A stretch of 64,000 nt of DNA from positions 22,501 through 86,500 of the forward strand of contig CAUYUJ010017995.1 of the NCBI GenBank assembly GCA_963575745.1, given 5' to 3'. Below the pieces are notes generated by a model. The model had not been told where the DNA came from. It saw only the letters and a list, made by a program, of their open reading frames with translations, and made no database searches. This DNA is from Prorocentrum cordatum (taxonomy: Eukaryota > Sar > Dinophyceae > Prorocentrales > Prorocentraceae). This document shows positions 18,266-29,476 of this stretch, piece by piece. The position numbers and the translations under genes were made by a program. Numbering within the stretch: the first letter of the stretch is position 1; each line of letters opens with the position of its first letter.

Positions 18266-18266
<1 letters not shown>
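17854..18266 (+). repeat. Split direct repeat (B1-A2-B2) at the 3' end of the DIRS/Ngaro-like element
   Basis: Two apparently identical 152-base direct repeats (17854-18005 and 18115-18266) enclose a 109-base unique segment (18006-18114). They start TCGGGTGAGGGTCGCACAGG and end GGGAGCCGAAGCGAGCT. This lies 80 bases after the methyltransferase frame. A B1-A2-B2 arrangement is the known 3' terminal structure of Ngaro/PAT-type tyrosine-recombinase retroelements, whose A1 partner sits at the 5' end; here A1 would have been lost with the 5' truncation. Identity of the two copies suggests a recent insertion. A TA microsatellite begins exactly at the outer edge. Confidence 0.7.
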
Positions 18267-18810
<544 letters not shown>

Positions 18811-19551
18811 CCGCTGTTCCCGACATGTGTGGATGTTTTCGTTCGGCGGCAGGTGTGTTGTCGGGGCGGTTCGGGCCACCTAGCAGGAAAAGGGATTGAG
18901 GAGGAGGGGGAGGAGGACGATGAGGAGGTCGATGGGAAGGGGGATTACGAATAGGTTGGCCATACCCATGAGAAGGAACATAATGTGCGGGCCTGTGGTC
19001 AAACTTCTCAGGATCATCCTTTGGGCTTTTGCGTTCTCCGAGGCCCGTCGCAGGTTGTTGCGGTATGCCTCGGTGCGTCGCGGTTTACAAGCGCAGGCTT
19101 TGCTTGCCGAGTTCTCCCTCCATGCTGCGTTGGCGGAGCCACGGGCGCAGTGTTCTGGCCTTGCACGCGGAATTCTCAAATTTTGTGCAGGCTGTGATTT
19201 CATCATTTCGGAAGGCCCATAAGGGGGATGTTTATCGCATTCTGATGTCCTGCTCCCGCGCACCTTGACCCAACACAAGGTCCCCGGAAGCTGGCGGAAA
19301 ACATCGCGTTCGCTTTTCTTCTCTGGCTGAGGGCGACGTGGACATGGCGGAAAGTGGCGGAAGCGAAAGCGCACCCCCCCGAGACAGACATTGTTTTGTT
19401 TGTGTGCCTATGTCGGCTATCTTCTCCACCTCGAAGCTTGCCGATTTGATGTGCCAATTCAGGCATTTTTCTCGCCTGTGCCCGTCCGTCAAGCCGCTGT
19501 TGGCCCGAAGCCGCGCCCACATGCATTGGCGTCGGACAGGACCCAGGTGTC

Positions 19552-21717
19552 ATGCAAGCTGCCAGAGCGCGGACGGTGGGCGGGGCGTGCCCTGGGCAGG
19601 CGGTGCTGTCTCAGACCGATGAGCTCTTGCCACTGCGCGGCGACGCGGACTGCCAAGAAGGCCGGCGCCGCAAGAGCCTCACGGCCACTGCCCTCGCCGT
19701 GGCTGTTGCCGCCCTGGCTGCTGGGGCCGCAGTGCACTGCTGGCGCGGGCGCTCCGCTCCTGCTGGCTGGCACGAGCTGCGCGGGACCGTGGAGCTGGCG
19801 GGGCGCCCTGCAGTGTGCGCTGAGCCTGGTGAGGACTGTCGGTCTACTGGCTGCTGCAGCGTAGAGGGCCTGACATGTTACGAGAAGGACCAGCACTTTG
19901 CCGGGTGCCGGCCAAACTGCACCAAGGGTGGTCTCGACCCCGAAGCCACTGGAGAGGCTGCCAATGGCCCGTGGACATGCGGCGTGCCAAAGATGTCGTG
20001 TGCCTGCCAGCGCAGGTGTCAGGGCAATCTTTCATGTCCCGACTTCCCAGAGGTTGAGTATATCTACCTCCCGGATAGCGAGGAGGACCTGAACAGATTG
20101 GAGCGTCTCTCGATCGAGTACGACAAGCATCTGTCGTGCGGACGGGCTGCGCTTCACAAGGTTGCGGGCGTGAACGCTGAGAGATGGGAGCAGGGGGACG
20201 GCGGGTACGAACGTGTGCGGAAGTACGGCGAGGGGCTGCCCGAAATGCAGCCCGACGAGCTCATCTGGACGCCGACTGGCATGGTGCCAGTCGGAGATTC
20301 GGCACCGTGGTGGAACAAGCACCACCTGACCTTCGCAGAGGTGGACGACCAGGGCCGCAGCACCTGGGTGGCGAAGGGCCTTGCGCACCACGCCAGCTGC
20401 AGCCTCTCGCACTTCGTCGTCTGGATGGACGCCCGGGAGCGTGGGTTGCCTGCGGTGATCATGGCCGAGAGCGACGCGCTGCTGTCGGACTGGTGGGTGC
20501 CTTACGTCGGAGGCTCACCAGACGAGTACGACAGCGTGATCCTGGCCCTTCTGGAGGACGCGCCAACGGACTGGGACGTGATCTACTTGGACAAGGGCAG
20601 GCTCGGCGTCCGCGGCGACAAGAATCCGGTCACGAGGCTTGAGCGCGAGTGCTGGGGCAGCCCTTACGACGTCTACGAGTGGACAGGTGAAGGACAGGCG
20701 GGCGCGACTATGTACATGGTGAGCGATCGATTTCTCAGCTCCGTGCCGCAGATAATCCACGACGTCGGCTTCGACATGGTGGACGGATGGTTGGGTGACC
20801 GCTGCAACCCCGACAAAGAGGGACCTGTGCCTGGGGGTCAGCTGCGCTGCTACTCCGTCGTCGCCGCTGAACCCCCAAAGCCCTGCGAGCGCGTCTGCAT
20901 CGCGGAGGGCCAGGCCGCCACGTGTGCCAAGAGGCTGTCTTACGCAGCCAGCGCATCCCACGGGCCGGACGCGTGCAGCTCCGCGCGCGCCTCGGTGGCG
21001 AAGCTGTGCCCGGGCTGTGCAGCGTGCGCGGCCTCCCCCGACGCGTGCGGGCCGCCATTCCCGCACGAGAACCTGAGCGTGGCCAAGCCCGTGCGCCCGA
21101 AGCCGCGCCCCGTCCGCGCTGGAAGGCCTGCAGATGTCGCACAGCTGGGGCAGCCGATCTCGCAGATGACCGAAGGCGCGAGCCCTGTGGCAGCCTCCGC
21201 TGACTTCGAGGTCCAGGGCCAGGAAGCTGCTGCACTTCGTGGCCTCGACGACGGCAAGGCCGAGGACGACGCTGCAGGCGAGGCTGCCAGTAGCAGCAAC
21301 GAGGCCTGCAAGTCGACTTGCAAGATCGACGGAGACTCTGCCACGTGCGAGTCTCGCCTGCAGTACGCCTTGGAGAGCCTCTATGCCGATCGGCCAGACG
21401 CCTGCGCCGCAGCGTACCGCCTGGTGCGCAAGCAGTGCAAGGGCTGCATGATGTGCGTGCCGCCGCCCGAAAAGTGTGGTCCCCCTGCGGGCTCTGCGCC
21501 CGCACCGCCAGCGCCGGCGCCGCCAGCGACCTCGCCTGGCTGCGCCAAGGAGTGCAACTTCGAGGGCGTCAGCGCTGAGTGCGGCAAGCGAGTGCTGTAC
21601 GCTGCCGCGGAGGGGCTGGGCGAGGACAAGTCGTGCAAAGCGGCGCACAAGCTAGTCCTCGAGCAGTGCTCCGTCTGCAAGGACTGTGAACTGGAGGACG
21701 TCGGTTGTGCCACGTAA
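19552..21717 (+). CDS. Type II membrane glycosyltransferase (GT25-like) with Cys-rich modules
   Basis: A 721-residue intronless frame. A basic stretch (REGRRRK type, residues 35-41) precedes one hydrophobic segment at about 43-62 (TATALAVAVAALAAGAAV), giving a signal-anchor with the bulk of the protein in the Golgi/ER lumen. Residues 89-162 hold a Cys-rich module (C-x5-DC-x3-GCC) of a type common in dinoflagellate secreted proteins. Residues about 168-435 resemble family 25 glycosyltransferases: EYIYLPDSEEDLNRLERL, then CSLSHFVVWMDARERGLPAV, then IMAESDALLSDWW (E-x-D in place of the usual EDD) and TDWDVIYLD. Three related Cys modules follow (about 444-503, 584-650 and 668-721), each C-x3-C-x4-G-x2-A-x-C, then YA...C..A, then C-x2-C-x2-C. 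Predicted role: transfer of a sugar to a secreted glycoprotein. Donor and acceptor are unknown. The most convincing single-copy host gene in the window. Confidence 0.8.
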   Translation: MQAARARTVGGACPGQAVLSQTDELLPLRGDADCQEGRRRKSLTATALAVAVAALAAGAAVHCWRGRSAPAGWHELRGTVELAGRPAVCAEPGEDCRSTGCCSVEGLTCYEKDQHFAGCRPNCTKGGLDPEATGEAANGPWTCGVPKMSCACQRRCQGNLSCPDFPEVEYIYLPDSEEDLNRLERLSIEYDKHLSCGRAALHKVAGVNAERWEQGDGGYERVRKYGEGLPEMQPDELIWTPTGMVPVGDSAPWWNKHHLTFAEVDDQGRSTWVAKGLAHHASCSLSHFVVWMDARERGLPAVIMAESDALLSDWWVPYVGGSPDEYDSVILALLEDAPTDWDVIYLDKGRLGVRGDKNPVTRLERECWGSPYDVYEWTGEGQAGATMYMVSDRFLSSVPQIIHDVGFDMVDGWLGDRCNPDKEGPVPGGQLRCYSVVAAEPPKPCERVCIAEGQAATCAKRLSYAASASHGPDACSSARASVAKLCPGCAACAASPDACGPPFPHENLSVAKPVRPKPRPVRAGRPADVAQLGQPISQMTEGASPVAASADFEVQGQEAAALRGLDDGKAEDDAAGEAASSSNEACKSTCKIDGDSATCESRLQYALESLYADRPDACAAAYRLVRKQCKGCMMCVPPPEKCGPPAGSAPAPPAPAPPATSPGCAKECNFEGVSAECGKRVLYAAAEGLGEDKSCKAAHKLVLEQCSVCKDCELEDVGCAT

Positions 21718-22617
21718 GTCTGCTCCATCGTGTGGATGAGGCGCCATCTGGTGCTGGAGCTGACGCAGTCTGCGCGCCTTGCGTGCCATGGGGCTAGGCG
21801 CTCTGTTGTCAGGCCGAGCCGCCTCAGCGCCCATTTTGTTGGGGCTCCTCCTCGGCCTCTGCTGTCTCCTCTCCCTCTTACCCTCTGCCTTACTCCTCTC
21901 CTGGCTCTTTCCTTCCCCCCCACCTCGTGATTTCCCTCCTGCAACTACTGATCTCCGCCATTTCGCCTCCCACTTATTCGCTTTGCATTGTTTCTTTCCT
22001 CCACTTTTTCCCTTACGATAATATGTCAGGCCTTGTGCATGCCAACCTCGGATACCTCTCTTATGCTGTAGGCGGTCTGTTGCCATTTCCCCTGCTTGCC
22101 ATCCGCTCCATCCGATCCTGCCCTGCGTTAGGGCCCTTCTCGTCGGCGCTGGCATCTAGATGATCTGCGCAGCCTGATATGCAAATTCGCCTAGGTAGCA
22201 GAGCACTGGCATGCAAGGCATGCGTGCCAGAAGCACAAGCGGCATGTACCAATTCAAGAAAGCCACAAGTCGATATAAGGGGCCTGTCATGCAATCACGT
22301 GTGTGGGAAGTCGGACACTGAGGGAACGCAAGAATTCCATGAACTGATAATGGAACTTGTGAAGACAAACGTTGTTCAAAGTATACCAGCCAGCGTCGAA
22401 CCCAAGCAGCGCCTTGTTGCAAAATTGAGGTGAACGCACACCATGCCGCGTAAGCCATGTGGTGTGAGCTGAGGTGTTGAAACCTATGCGGTGGAACTTA
22501 CTTTGACTGTCTTGAAGCTGTCCTCTCCACTGCTCGTGCAAACATCCCACCCTCCCACCCGCAACTTGGTCGCAAGACCTCTTAAGACCGTGACGGTAGG
22601 TACCAAATGGTACTTGG

Positions 22618-23470
22618 CAGCGACACCGACGCCGACGACGACAGCGACAACGACGACGACGAAGCCGACGACGACTACGACGACAACGACGACGACTCCG
22701 ACGACTTCGACGACGACGACAACGACGACGACGAAGATGACATCGATGACGACGACGACGCCGACGCCGACGACGACGACGACGATGACGACACCGACGA
22801 CGACGACGACGACGACACCGACGACGACGACGACGCCGACGCCGACGACGACGACGCCGACGACGACGACGACGACAAAGCCGACGACAACGACGACGAC
22901 GCCGAAGACGACGACGACGAAGACGACGACGACGACAACGACGACGACGACGCCAACGAAGTCGACGACGACGAGGGAGGATGGAGGACGACGACGACGA
23001 AGCCGACGACGACGACGACCACGACGACGCCGACGGCAACGACGCCGACGACGACGAAGACGACGACGACGACGTCGCCAACGAAGACGACGACGACGAG
23101 GGAGGAGGGAGGACGACGACGGCGACGACGACGACAACGACGAGGGAGGAGGGAAGATGGCGACGACGCGAACGACGGAGAAGGAGGGAGGACGGCGACG
23201 CCGACGACGACAACGACGAGGGAGGAAGACGACGACGATGACGACGACGACGGCGACGAAATAGGAGGGACGACGACGAGACCCCGACGACTGACGATGA
23301 CGACGACGAAGGAGGAGGAAGGACGACCACGGCGACAGCGACGACGGAAACGACGACGACGCCAAAGAGGACGACGACGACGAGGAACGACAGAGGACGA
23401 CGTCGGCGACGACGGCGACGACGTCGAGGGAGGAGGGAGGACGGGAACGACGACGACGACGACGCAAGAG
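22618..23470. repeat. (GAC)n trinucleotide tract with GGA interruptions
   Basis: About 850 bases of GAC/ACG trinucleotides, perfect at 22760-22960 and interrupted by GAGGGAGGA phrases from 22970 on. Poly-Asp, poly-Thr, poly-Arg, poly-Ser and poly-Val frames on both strands are artefacts. The interval 21718-22617 carries no supported gene. Confidence 0.95.
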
Positions 23471-23930
23471 CGCGCGCGGAAGCTTTTGTTGAACAGACGT
23501 ATTGCGAAACCCTGTGTTTTTGTATGTTTTTTGGGCACTCGATTTTGACGTCCGTCCGAAACCGAAGGTTTTGACAGATTTGGGCATGCGCGCGCGACAA
23601 CGCGCGCGCGCGTGCACTGCGTCCAATTTTTTGCGCAGGACTCTCGCGACGACACGCGCGCGAGGGCGTTCGAACGATTTCGACATGCGCGCGCGCGAGG
23701 CCCGTTTGGTCGATTTTGTTTTAAGCTTGAAACACTTAGGGTTTTCTTGAGATTTCGCAAGAGCGCGCGCGGAAGCTGTTTTATACTATCCGTGTTGCGA
23801 AACCCTATGTTTCGCGTGCTTTTTGGCCACGCGACTTTGACATCCTCCCGAAACCGAAGGTTTTGAAAGATTTCGGCATGCGCTCGCGACGACGCGCCCG
23901 TGTGCACTTTTTTTTCAAGGGATTCGTTAT
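23465..23930 (+). repeat. Dispersed CGCG-rich repeat, two direct copies
   Basis: Two related copies starting near 23468 and 23759, each with AGAGCGCGCGCGGAAGCT, GTTGCGAAACCCT, CCGAAACCGAAGGTTTTGA and a (GC)n-rich end followed by GTGCAC. Reverse-oriented relatives lie at 25425-26240. Confidence 0.6.
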
Positions 23931-23934
23931 ATAT

Positions 23935-24130
23935 TTTTTGGATAAGCGAGTGTGCGCGCATAGTATTTTTTGAAAAAGGATGGCGGGGGGGCGATGCCGG
24001 CCTGGCTGGGGTAGTGTGAACTCACAGTAGAATGGGCGATGGGGCAGGGACCTATGTACATTGCAATGCGAAAAAAGGGGATCTTTAACCCTGGGGGGTG
24101 GGTGGGTGGTAGGAATTATTTTTGTAAGAA
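23935..24130 (+). repeat. Dispersed repeat with AGTGTGCGC(A/G)CATAGTATT, copy 1
   Basis: Contains GCGAGTGTGCGCGCATAGTA, a GGCGGGGG run, GCCGGCCTGGCTG and an ACCCTGGGGGGTGG-type end. A second direct copy lies at 28955-29120 and a reverse copy at about 25235-25395. No gene is seen. Between 24130 and 25005 a short GAT/GAC-like tract (24415-24540) and no supported gene are present. Confidence 0.55.
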
Positions 24131-25007
24131 CGTAGAATTAATGTTTGTAAGTCGTGCGTTGCCGACTCCCACCCGAGACTTGCATGCAAAACTCCTGCCG
24201 CCACCATGGCTGATGTGCTTGGCACTGGCTGGCGTATCTCTGCGGCCGCGCTGGCACGCGCAAGATCGCGCGCAGAGCAATCAGTTGGTTTGGCACACTT
24301 GATGCGGCTGCGATGGCGCTTGCTGGTGGGAACTTCCGAGCGCGTCTCAGAGGCCGCGTTGGCGCGCGGGCGCTTCAGTGCGGGTCGGTGATTCGGGTGG
24401 GCGCGGTATCATGGTGACGTGGACAACGGCGGTAACGATCATGATAATTTTGTCGATGGAGGTGGCGATGCTGACGAGGACGATGGTCATGCCAATGACG
24501 GTGCCGATCCTGCTGACGATGTCCATGTGTCAGCGACGGATGTAATTCAGCGACCATGGCGGCAATGGCGGCGATTGGCGATTACGATAACGGCTGGCGG
24601 TGGTGCGATGGCGCAGGTGAGGGTGATGGTCAGGAGTGCGCGCGCACAGAAATTCCATACGCGTGGCAAACACAAGCCCGATTAAACCATTTTTAATAAA
24701 AAAGTTTCTTTGTTAGTAAAACACATGTTGTGACGAGCTCTATTTTGTCATGCTTCGGGCAACAATGGTTTTGGACGGATTTCGACGCGAGCCTGGCGGC
24801 TCGCGCGTCTGGGCCGCATGGTGTTATTTGATACGGATTCATGCACTGGGCGCATGTTGGATCAACGTGGATGCACCGCGTGGTCAGGTGAGAATGCGGG
24901 TTTTGGGCGCGACTGTTGAAATCATGTGGTATTTTCAGACGAGTTCCCAGGCAACGTTGGCATTTAGGGTCTCTTATTTGTTTTCTAAGGAACTGGACTC
25001 GTTTCGG

Positions 25008-25205
25008 GGATCCGCCGCCATCGCCGCCCCGTCGCAATTTCGTCGCCGCCAGTTGTCAAGGCTCGCTTGTCGGATCCGCCGCCTTGTTGTCGCCGTCGCC
25101 GCCCCGTCGCCGCCTCGTCGCCGCCCGTCGGCCAGCCTCGTTTGTCGGGTCCGCCGCCTTGTTACCGCCGTCGCCGCCCCGTCGTCGTCTCGTCGCCGCC
25201 CACAT
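25008..25205. repeat. About 75-bp tandem repeat, three copies
   Basis: Three successive units begin GGATCCGCCGCC or GGTCCGCCGCC (25008, 25072, 25147) and continue with CGCCGTCGCCGCCCCGTCG and CTCGTTTGTCGG-like phrases. Possible secondary coding frames are artefacts. Confidence 0.7.
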
Positions 25206-25229
25206 AGATGTCTCCTCGTTAAAAAGAAA

Positions 25230-26250
25230 ATGGACTCTGCCCCCCCCGGGGTTATCGGTATCCTTTTGCGTATTGCAACTTGATTTTGTCCCATATTCCA
25301 TCCCAAATATGAATTCGCACAATCCCAGGGGGCCGGCATCACCCCCCGCCATCACCCGCAAAAAACAATATGCGCTCGCATTCGTTTATCAAACATCATC
25401 AGCTTTAAAGATCTCTGGCGAAAGCAGGGACGAAGTGCGCACGCGCGCGCTGTCACGCGCGCGTGCCGAAATCCTTCAGAAACCATCCGTTTCGCCAGGG
25501 TTTCAAAATCGAATCTCAACATCACATATAAAGACAAGAGGTTTAACACGGATTTTCAAAACACAGTTGCGCGCGCGCTCTTGCGAATCCTCAAGCAAAC
25601 CATAGGTTGTCATAATTTTTAGAACATGCTACCAAACGGGCTTCGCGCGCGCATGCCGAAATCGTTCGAACGCCCTTGCGCGCGTGCCGTCGCGAGAGCC
25701 CCTCGCAACATATGAGACGAGGTGCACACGCGCGCGTCGTCGGGCGCGCGCGTCAAAAACCTTTGGTTTCGCAGCGATGTCAAAACCGAGTATTCACATC
25801 GCCCATAAAGCACACGCATGGTTTCGCAAAATCAGTTTTCAAAACAGCGTGCGCTCGCGCCCTTGCGAATTCTTAAGACAAGCGTAGGCTTCTTAACTTT
25901 GCCATGGAATTCTGCCAAACAGGATCCTCGCGTCGCATGCCGAAATCATTCGAACGCCCTTGCGCGCGTGCTGGGGGGACACGATCAGTGTCAACGAAAA
26001 CCATACGGCTACTCTAGCGCGTCGGCCGCGCGCGCATGTCTGTGCGCGGGCGCTTTTGCGAATTCTTACGAGAACCATCGACTTTCAACATCACCATCAA
26101 GTTCCGTCAAACGGGCCATTCGCGCCGCATGCCCAACCCATTCGAATGCTCTTGCGCGCGTGCTGGGGGGGGGGGCACGATCCGTGTCAAATAAAACCAC
26201 GCGGGCCCCTCGCGCGCGTCGGCCGAGCGCACATGTCGAGTTCTTTCCAA
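25230..26250 (-). repeat. Reverse-oriented copies of the 23.5-24.1 kb dispersed repeats
   Basis: Reading the minus strand from about 26250 down to 25230 gives several diverged copies of the CGCG-rich repeat: GCGCGCGTG and CCGAAACC-like phrases with AAGAGCGCGCGC at unit ends, near 25430-25605, 25640-25890 and 25940-26240. A reverse copy of the AGTGTGCGC repeat follows at 25235-25395. With 23465-24130 this forms a diverged inverted arrangement around 24.1-25.2 kb. Confidence 0.5.
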
Positions 26251-26664
26251 AACCTTCATCACCGATTCGAGGACATCAACATCGGCGCCGTCATTGGCCT
26301 TGCCGTCGTCATCGCCAGAATCGTCACCATCATCGCTTCTTTCATCATCGTGTATACCGTTGTCGGCCGCGCCCGCCCAAGTCACCGATTCGCATTGAAG
26401 TGCCCGATGGGAAGTGCCCAGCGGTAGCGCCACCGAGGCCGCGTCGGTCGCGCCGCACTAGCTGGCCGCTGTGCGCGCGAGCATGTGCGGGCTAGCGCGG
26501 CCGCAGAAATGCACCAGCCAAGGCCAGGCACTCATCGCAATCGCCGTCGCATGGTTTTTGCAAATCAAGCTGCGGGTGGGTGGGTGGGATGATTGCGCGA
26601 GCAGTGGAGTTTATAACTCACTGCGAGCATTTGTACATATCACAACATTGATTGAACCGCATCG

Positions 26665-26870
26665 AATGCGCATCACGTAGATTGCATCACAACGGCTGCA
26701 CCACATAGATATCGGACCACATAGATTGCACCGCCTAAAGTGCACATATATGGCACCATACATATTGTAAAATATCGGTTGCACAACGTAGATTGCACAG
26801 CATCTATGGCACCACGTATATTGCACCGCGTATAGTGCCCCACACAGGTTGCACAATATAGTTTGGTAGA
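26665..26870. repeat. Degenerate TGCACCACATAGAT repeat
   Basis: About a dozen loosely repeated 14-20 base words such as TGCACCACATAGAT, TTGCACAACGTAGA and GGCACCACGTATATTG. Not coding. Between 26250 and 26665 nothing is supported. Confidence 0.7.
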
Positions 26871-27094
26871 AACATACTGTTTGGTGCCTACGCTGGTTAA
26901 GCATATGTTGACATGCTTGAAGAACGATTGTGTCTGGTATGATTTCGACATGTGCGCGCTGTGGACTCTGTGTATTTCCCTGCCATCATGTTGTGTTGTG
27001 TCCTCGTTTTGAAGAGGGGGCGCCCCGCGTCCTTCATTCTTCCTTCCCGCTGCCCCCTCGTCCCTCCTCCCATCCCTGCTTCTGCTCTCCGCAA

Positions 27095-27855
27095 GCCCAT
27101 GTCGGCACACCCCTCACACGTTTCGAAACCCTATGGGGAGCTCCAACTGATGCCCAAATGCCAGGGTTCGCAGGTCCCGGGCGCTTCATGTCAGCACGCC
27201 CCTCATTCGTTTCGTGGCCCCATAGGGAACTCCAGCTACGGTCCAAATGCCCGGGTTCGCATGGGCCCGCCTCTCAATTTCAGCACACTCCTTATTCGTT
27301 TCGTGTCCCCATGGGGATCTCCAGCTGAGGCCGAACTGCCAGGGTTCGCATGGCCCTGCCGTTTCATGTCGGCACACCACTCACATTTTTTCGTGGCCCC
27401 ATGGGGAGCTCCTGCTGCAGCCCGAATGCCGTCCGCATGGCCTCGCCGCTGGATCTCGGCACACCTCTGACACGACGTTTCGTGGCCCCACAGGGAGCTT
27501 CAAGTAATGCCCAAAGGCCAGGGTCTGCATGGCCCGCCGCTTCATGTCGGCACACCGAGACGTGTCGTGGCCCCATGGGGAGCTTCTGCCCAGGCCCACA
27601 TGCCCAGGTTCGCATGGGTCCGCCGCTTCATGTCGGCACACCCCTGAGACGCTTCGTGGCTTCATAGGGAACTCCAGCTCAAGCCCACATGCCAGGGTCC
27701 CCATGGCCCCGCTGCCTCATTGCGGCACACCCCTCACATGTTTCGTGGCCCCGTGGGGAGTTCCAACTAAAGCCCAATTGCCAGGGTTCGCAAGGTCCCG
27801 CCGCTTCGTTTCGGCACATCCCTCACGCGTTTCGTGACCCCATCTGGGGCTCGGG
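27095..27855. repeat. 88-bp minisatellite, about nine copies
   Basis: Units recur near 27105, 27193, 27281, 27369, 27459, 27549, 27635, 27723 and 27811, each with CGGCACACCCCTCACACG, TTTCGTGGCCCCATGGGGAG and GCCCAAATGCCAGGGTTCGC. Diverged by substitutions and small indels. Open frames here shift between units and are not genes. From 27855 to 28210 no feature is supported. Confidence 0.9.
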
Positions 27856-28214
27856 CCAGGTGGGTAGGAATGCAGTTCGTAACGGAAACAAGTAGAGGGG
27901 AGAACAGAGCTGTAAAGGAAATGGGCACGAAACGGCGGTGCACGGGGTTCTGGCCAAACCACGGAGACCCCCAAGCACGCCCACGTCAGCATACCCCCCT
28001 TTATCCACGCCGCAGTCCTTTTGCTGCCCCCCTCCTTCATCTCACTTGCCTCGCGATACTTGCAGCTGCATGTGATTGGGTCCTTCCACCACATTTTTCC
28101 CTACCTAGGCTCTGCCTAGAAGGGTTCTTACTCGGTATGCTTAAAGGGCCGGGCAGTGCAACTCGCCCCGGGCGGTTCCCCCAGTATCCGCCCCGCGGTT
28201 CCCCCAGTTACGTC

Positions 28215-28865
28215 CCCTTAGTTTAGCGTTGCTTATCTCATCTTAGCTTAGCCTAGCTCAGCTTAGCTTAGCTTAGCTTAGCTTAGCTTAGCCTAGCCTA
28301 GCCTAGCTTAGCTTAGCTTTAGCTTAGCTTAGCTTAGCTTTATCTTAACTTTAGCTTAGCTTTAGCTTAGCCTTAGCTTAGCTTTCGCTTAGCTTTAGCT
28401 CAGCTTTAGCTCAACTTTAGCTTAGCTTTAGCTTAGCTTTAGCTTAGCTTTCGCTTAGCTTTAGCGCAGCCTTAGCTTAGCTTCAACTTAGCTTTAGCTT
28501 AGCCCTAGCTTAGCTTTAGCTCAGCTTTAGCTTAGCTTTAGCTTAGCTTTAGCTTAGCTTTAGCTTTAGCTTTAGCTTAGCTTCAGCTTAGCTTTAGCTT
28601 AGCTTTAGCTTAGCTTGAGCTCAGCTTTAGCTTAGCTTTAGCTTAGCTTTAGCTTAGCTTTAGCTTAACTTTAGCTTAGCTTTAGCTTAGCTTTAGCTTA
28701 GCTTTAGCTTAGCTTTAGCTTAGCTTTAGCTTAGCTTTAGCTTAGCCTTAACTTAGCTTTAGCTTAGCTTTAGCTTAGCTTTAGCTTAGCTTTAGCTTGG
28801 CATTAGCTTAGCGATAGCTTAGCTTTACCTTAGCTTTAGCTTAGCGATTGCTTAGCTTTACTGTT
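28215..28865. repeat. AGCTTAGCTTT satellite
   Basis: About 650 bases of AGCTTAGCTT(T) repeated as 5-, 6- and 11-base units with scattered substitutions. It has no open frames because TTAGC words contain TAG on the plus strand. Confidence 0.95.
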
Positions 28866-28954
28866 ACTACTAATGCTGCTTTCCTAGGGGCTCCAAGTCC
28901 TAGGTAGGGTCGCACTGGGATAATTCGCAAGGGATTCTTGAACAATGATCCTTT

Positions 28955-29120
28955 GTGATCGGCGAGTGTGCGCACATAGTATTACTTGACAGGGAGGGGG
29001 TGCCGATAGCGGCCTGGCTGTGGGGCTGGTGTGATTTCAAAATGAAGGATGGGGCCGAACTCATTTGTAATTTGCAGTGTCCCAGGATGTATCGATAACC
29101 AGGGGGGGAAGGGTGGCAGA
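28955..29120 (+). repeat. Dispersed repeat with AGTGTGCGC(A/G)CATAGTATT, copy 2
   Basis: Direct relative of 23935-24130, sharing GGCGAGTGTGCGCACATAGT, GGGGGTGCCGATAGCGGCCT and the downstream GATAACCAGGGGGGG end. From 29120 to 29470 no feature is supported. Confidence 0.55.
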
Positions 29121-29476
29121 GCTTCTTGCTTTCGACCGAAACCATCTGTGGCGTCAGCTATGTTGCTTCAGCTAGGCGTTGTGAACTGGAGGTGGAAGCT
29201 TTGGGGGTGCAAGCTATGTTGTGTAAGCTATGTTGTGCAACAGTGTGGGGGCGTTGGTTGAGGAATGTTTCCGGGATGCTGCAGACCCGCGTGTAGCACA
29301 CAGTGCATGCAGTGTCACATGTCCGCGCGCTCTCCGCAGCAGTTTTGGTTTTCAAGATAGTCATGTTTCGCCCTGCCTGCGCCATAGCCCATAGCCGTTG
29401 TAAATCTCGAGCGCTGGCCGGGGCTCCGGGTGCGCTTGAAGTGCAGTCGCCCCTTTTCTCGCCTCGTGAGTTCGGA

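Noticed and set aside
22287-23961. 400-residue frames on the minus strand and poly-Asp/poly-Thr frames on the plus strand
   Set aside because: Products of the (GAC)n tract in six frames.
27095-27855. CRISPR-like array
   Set aside because: Whole 88-bp units repeat with substitutions and have no distinct spacers. The genome is eukaryotic.
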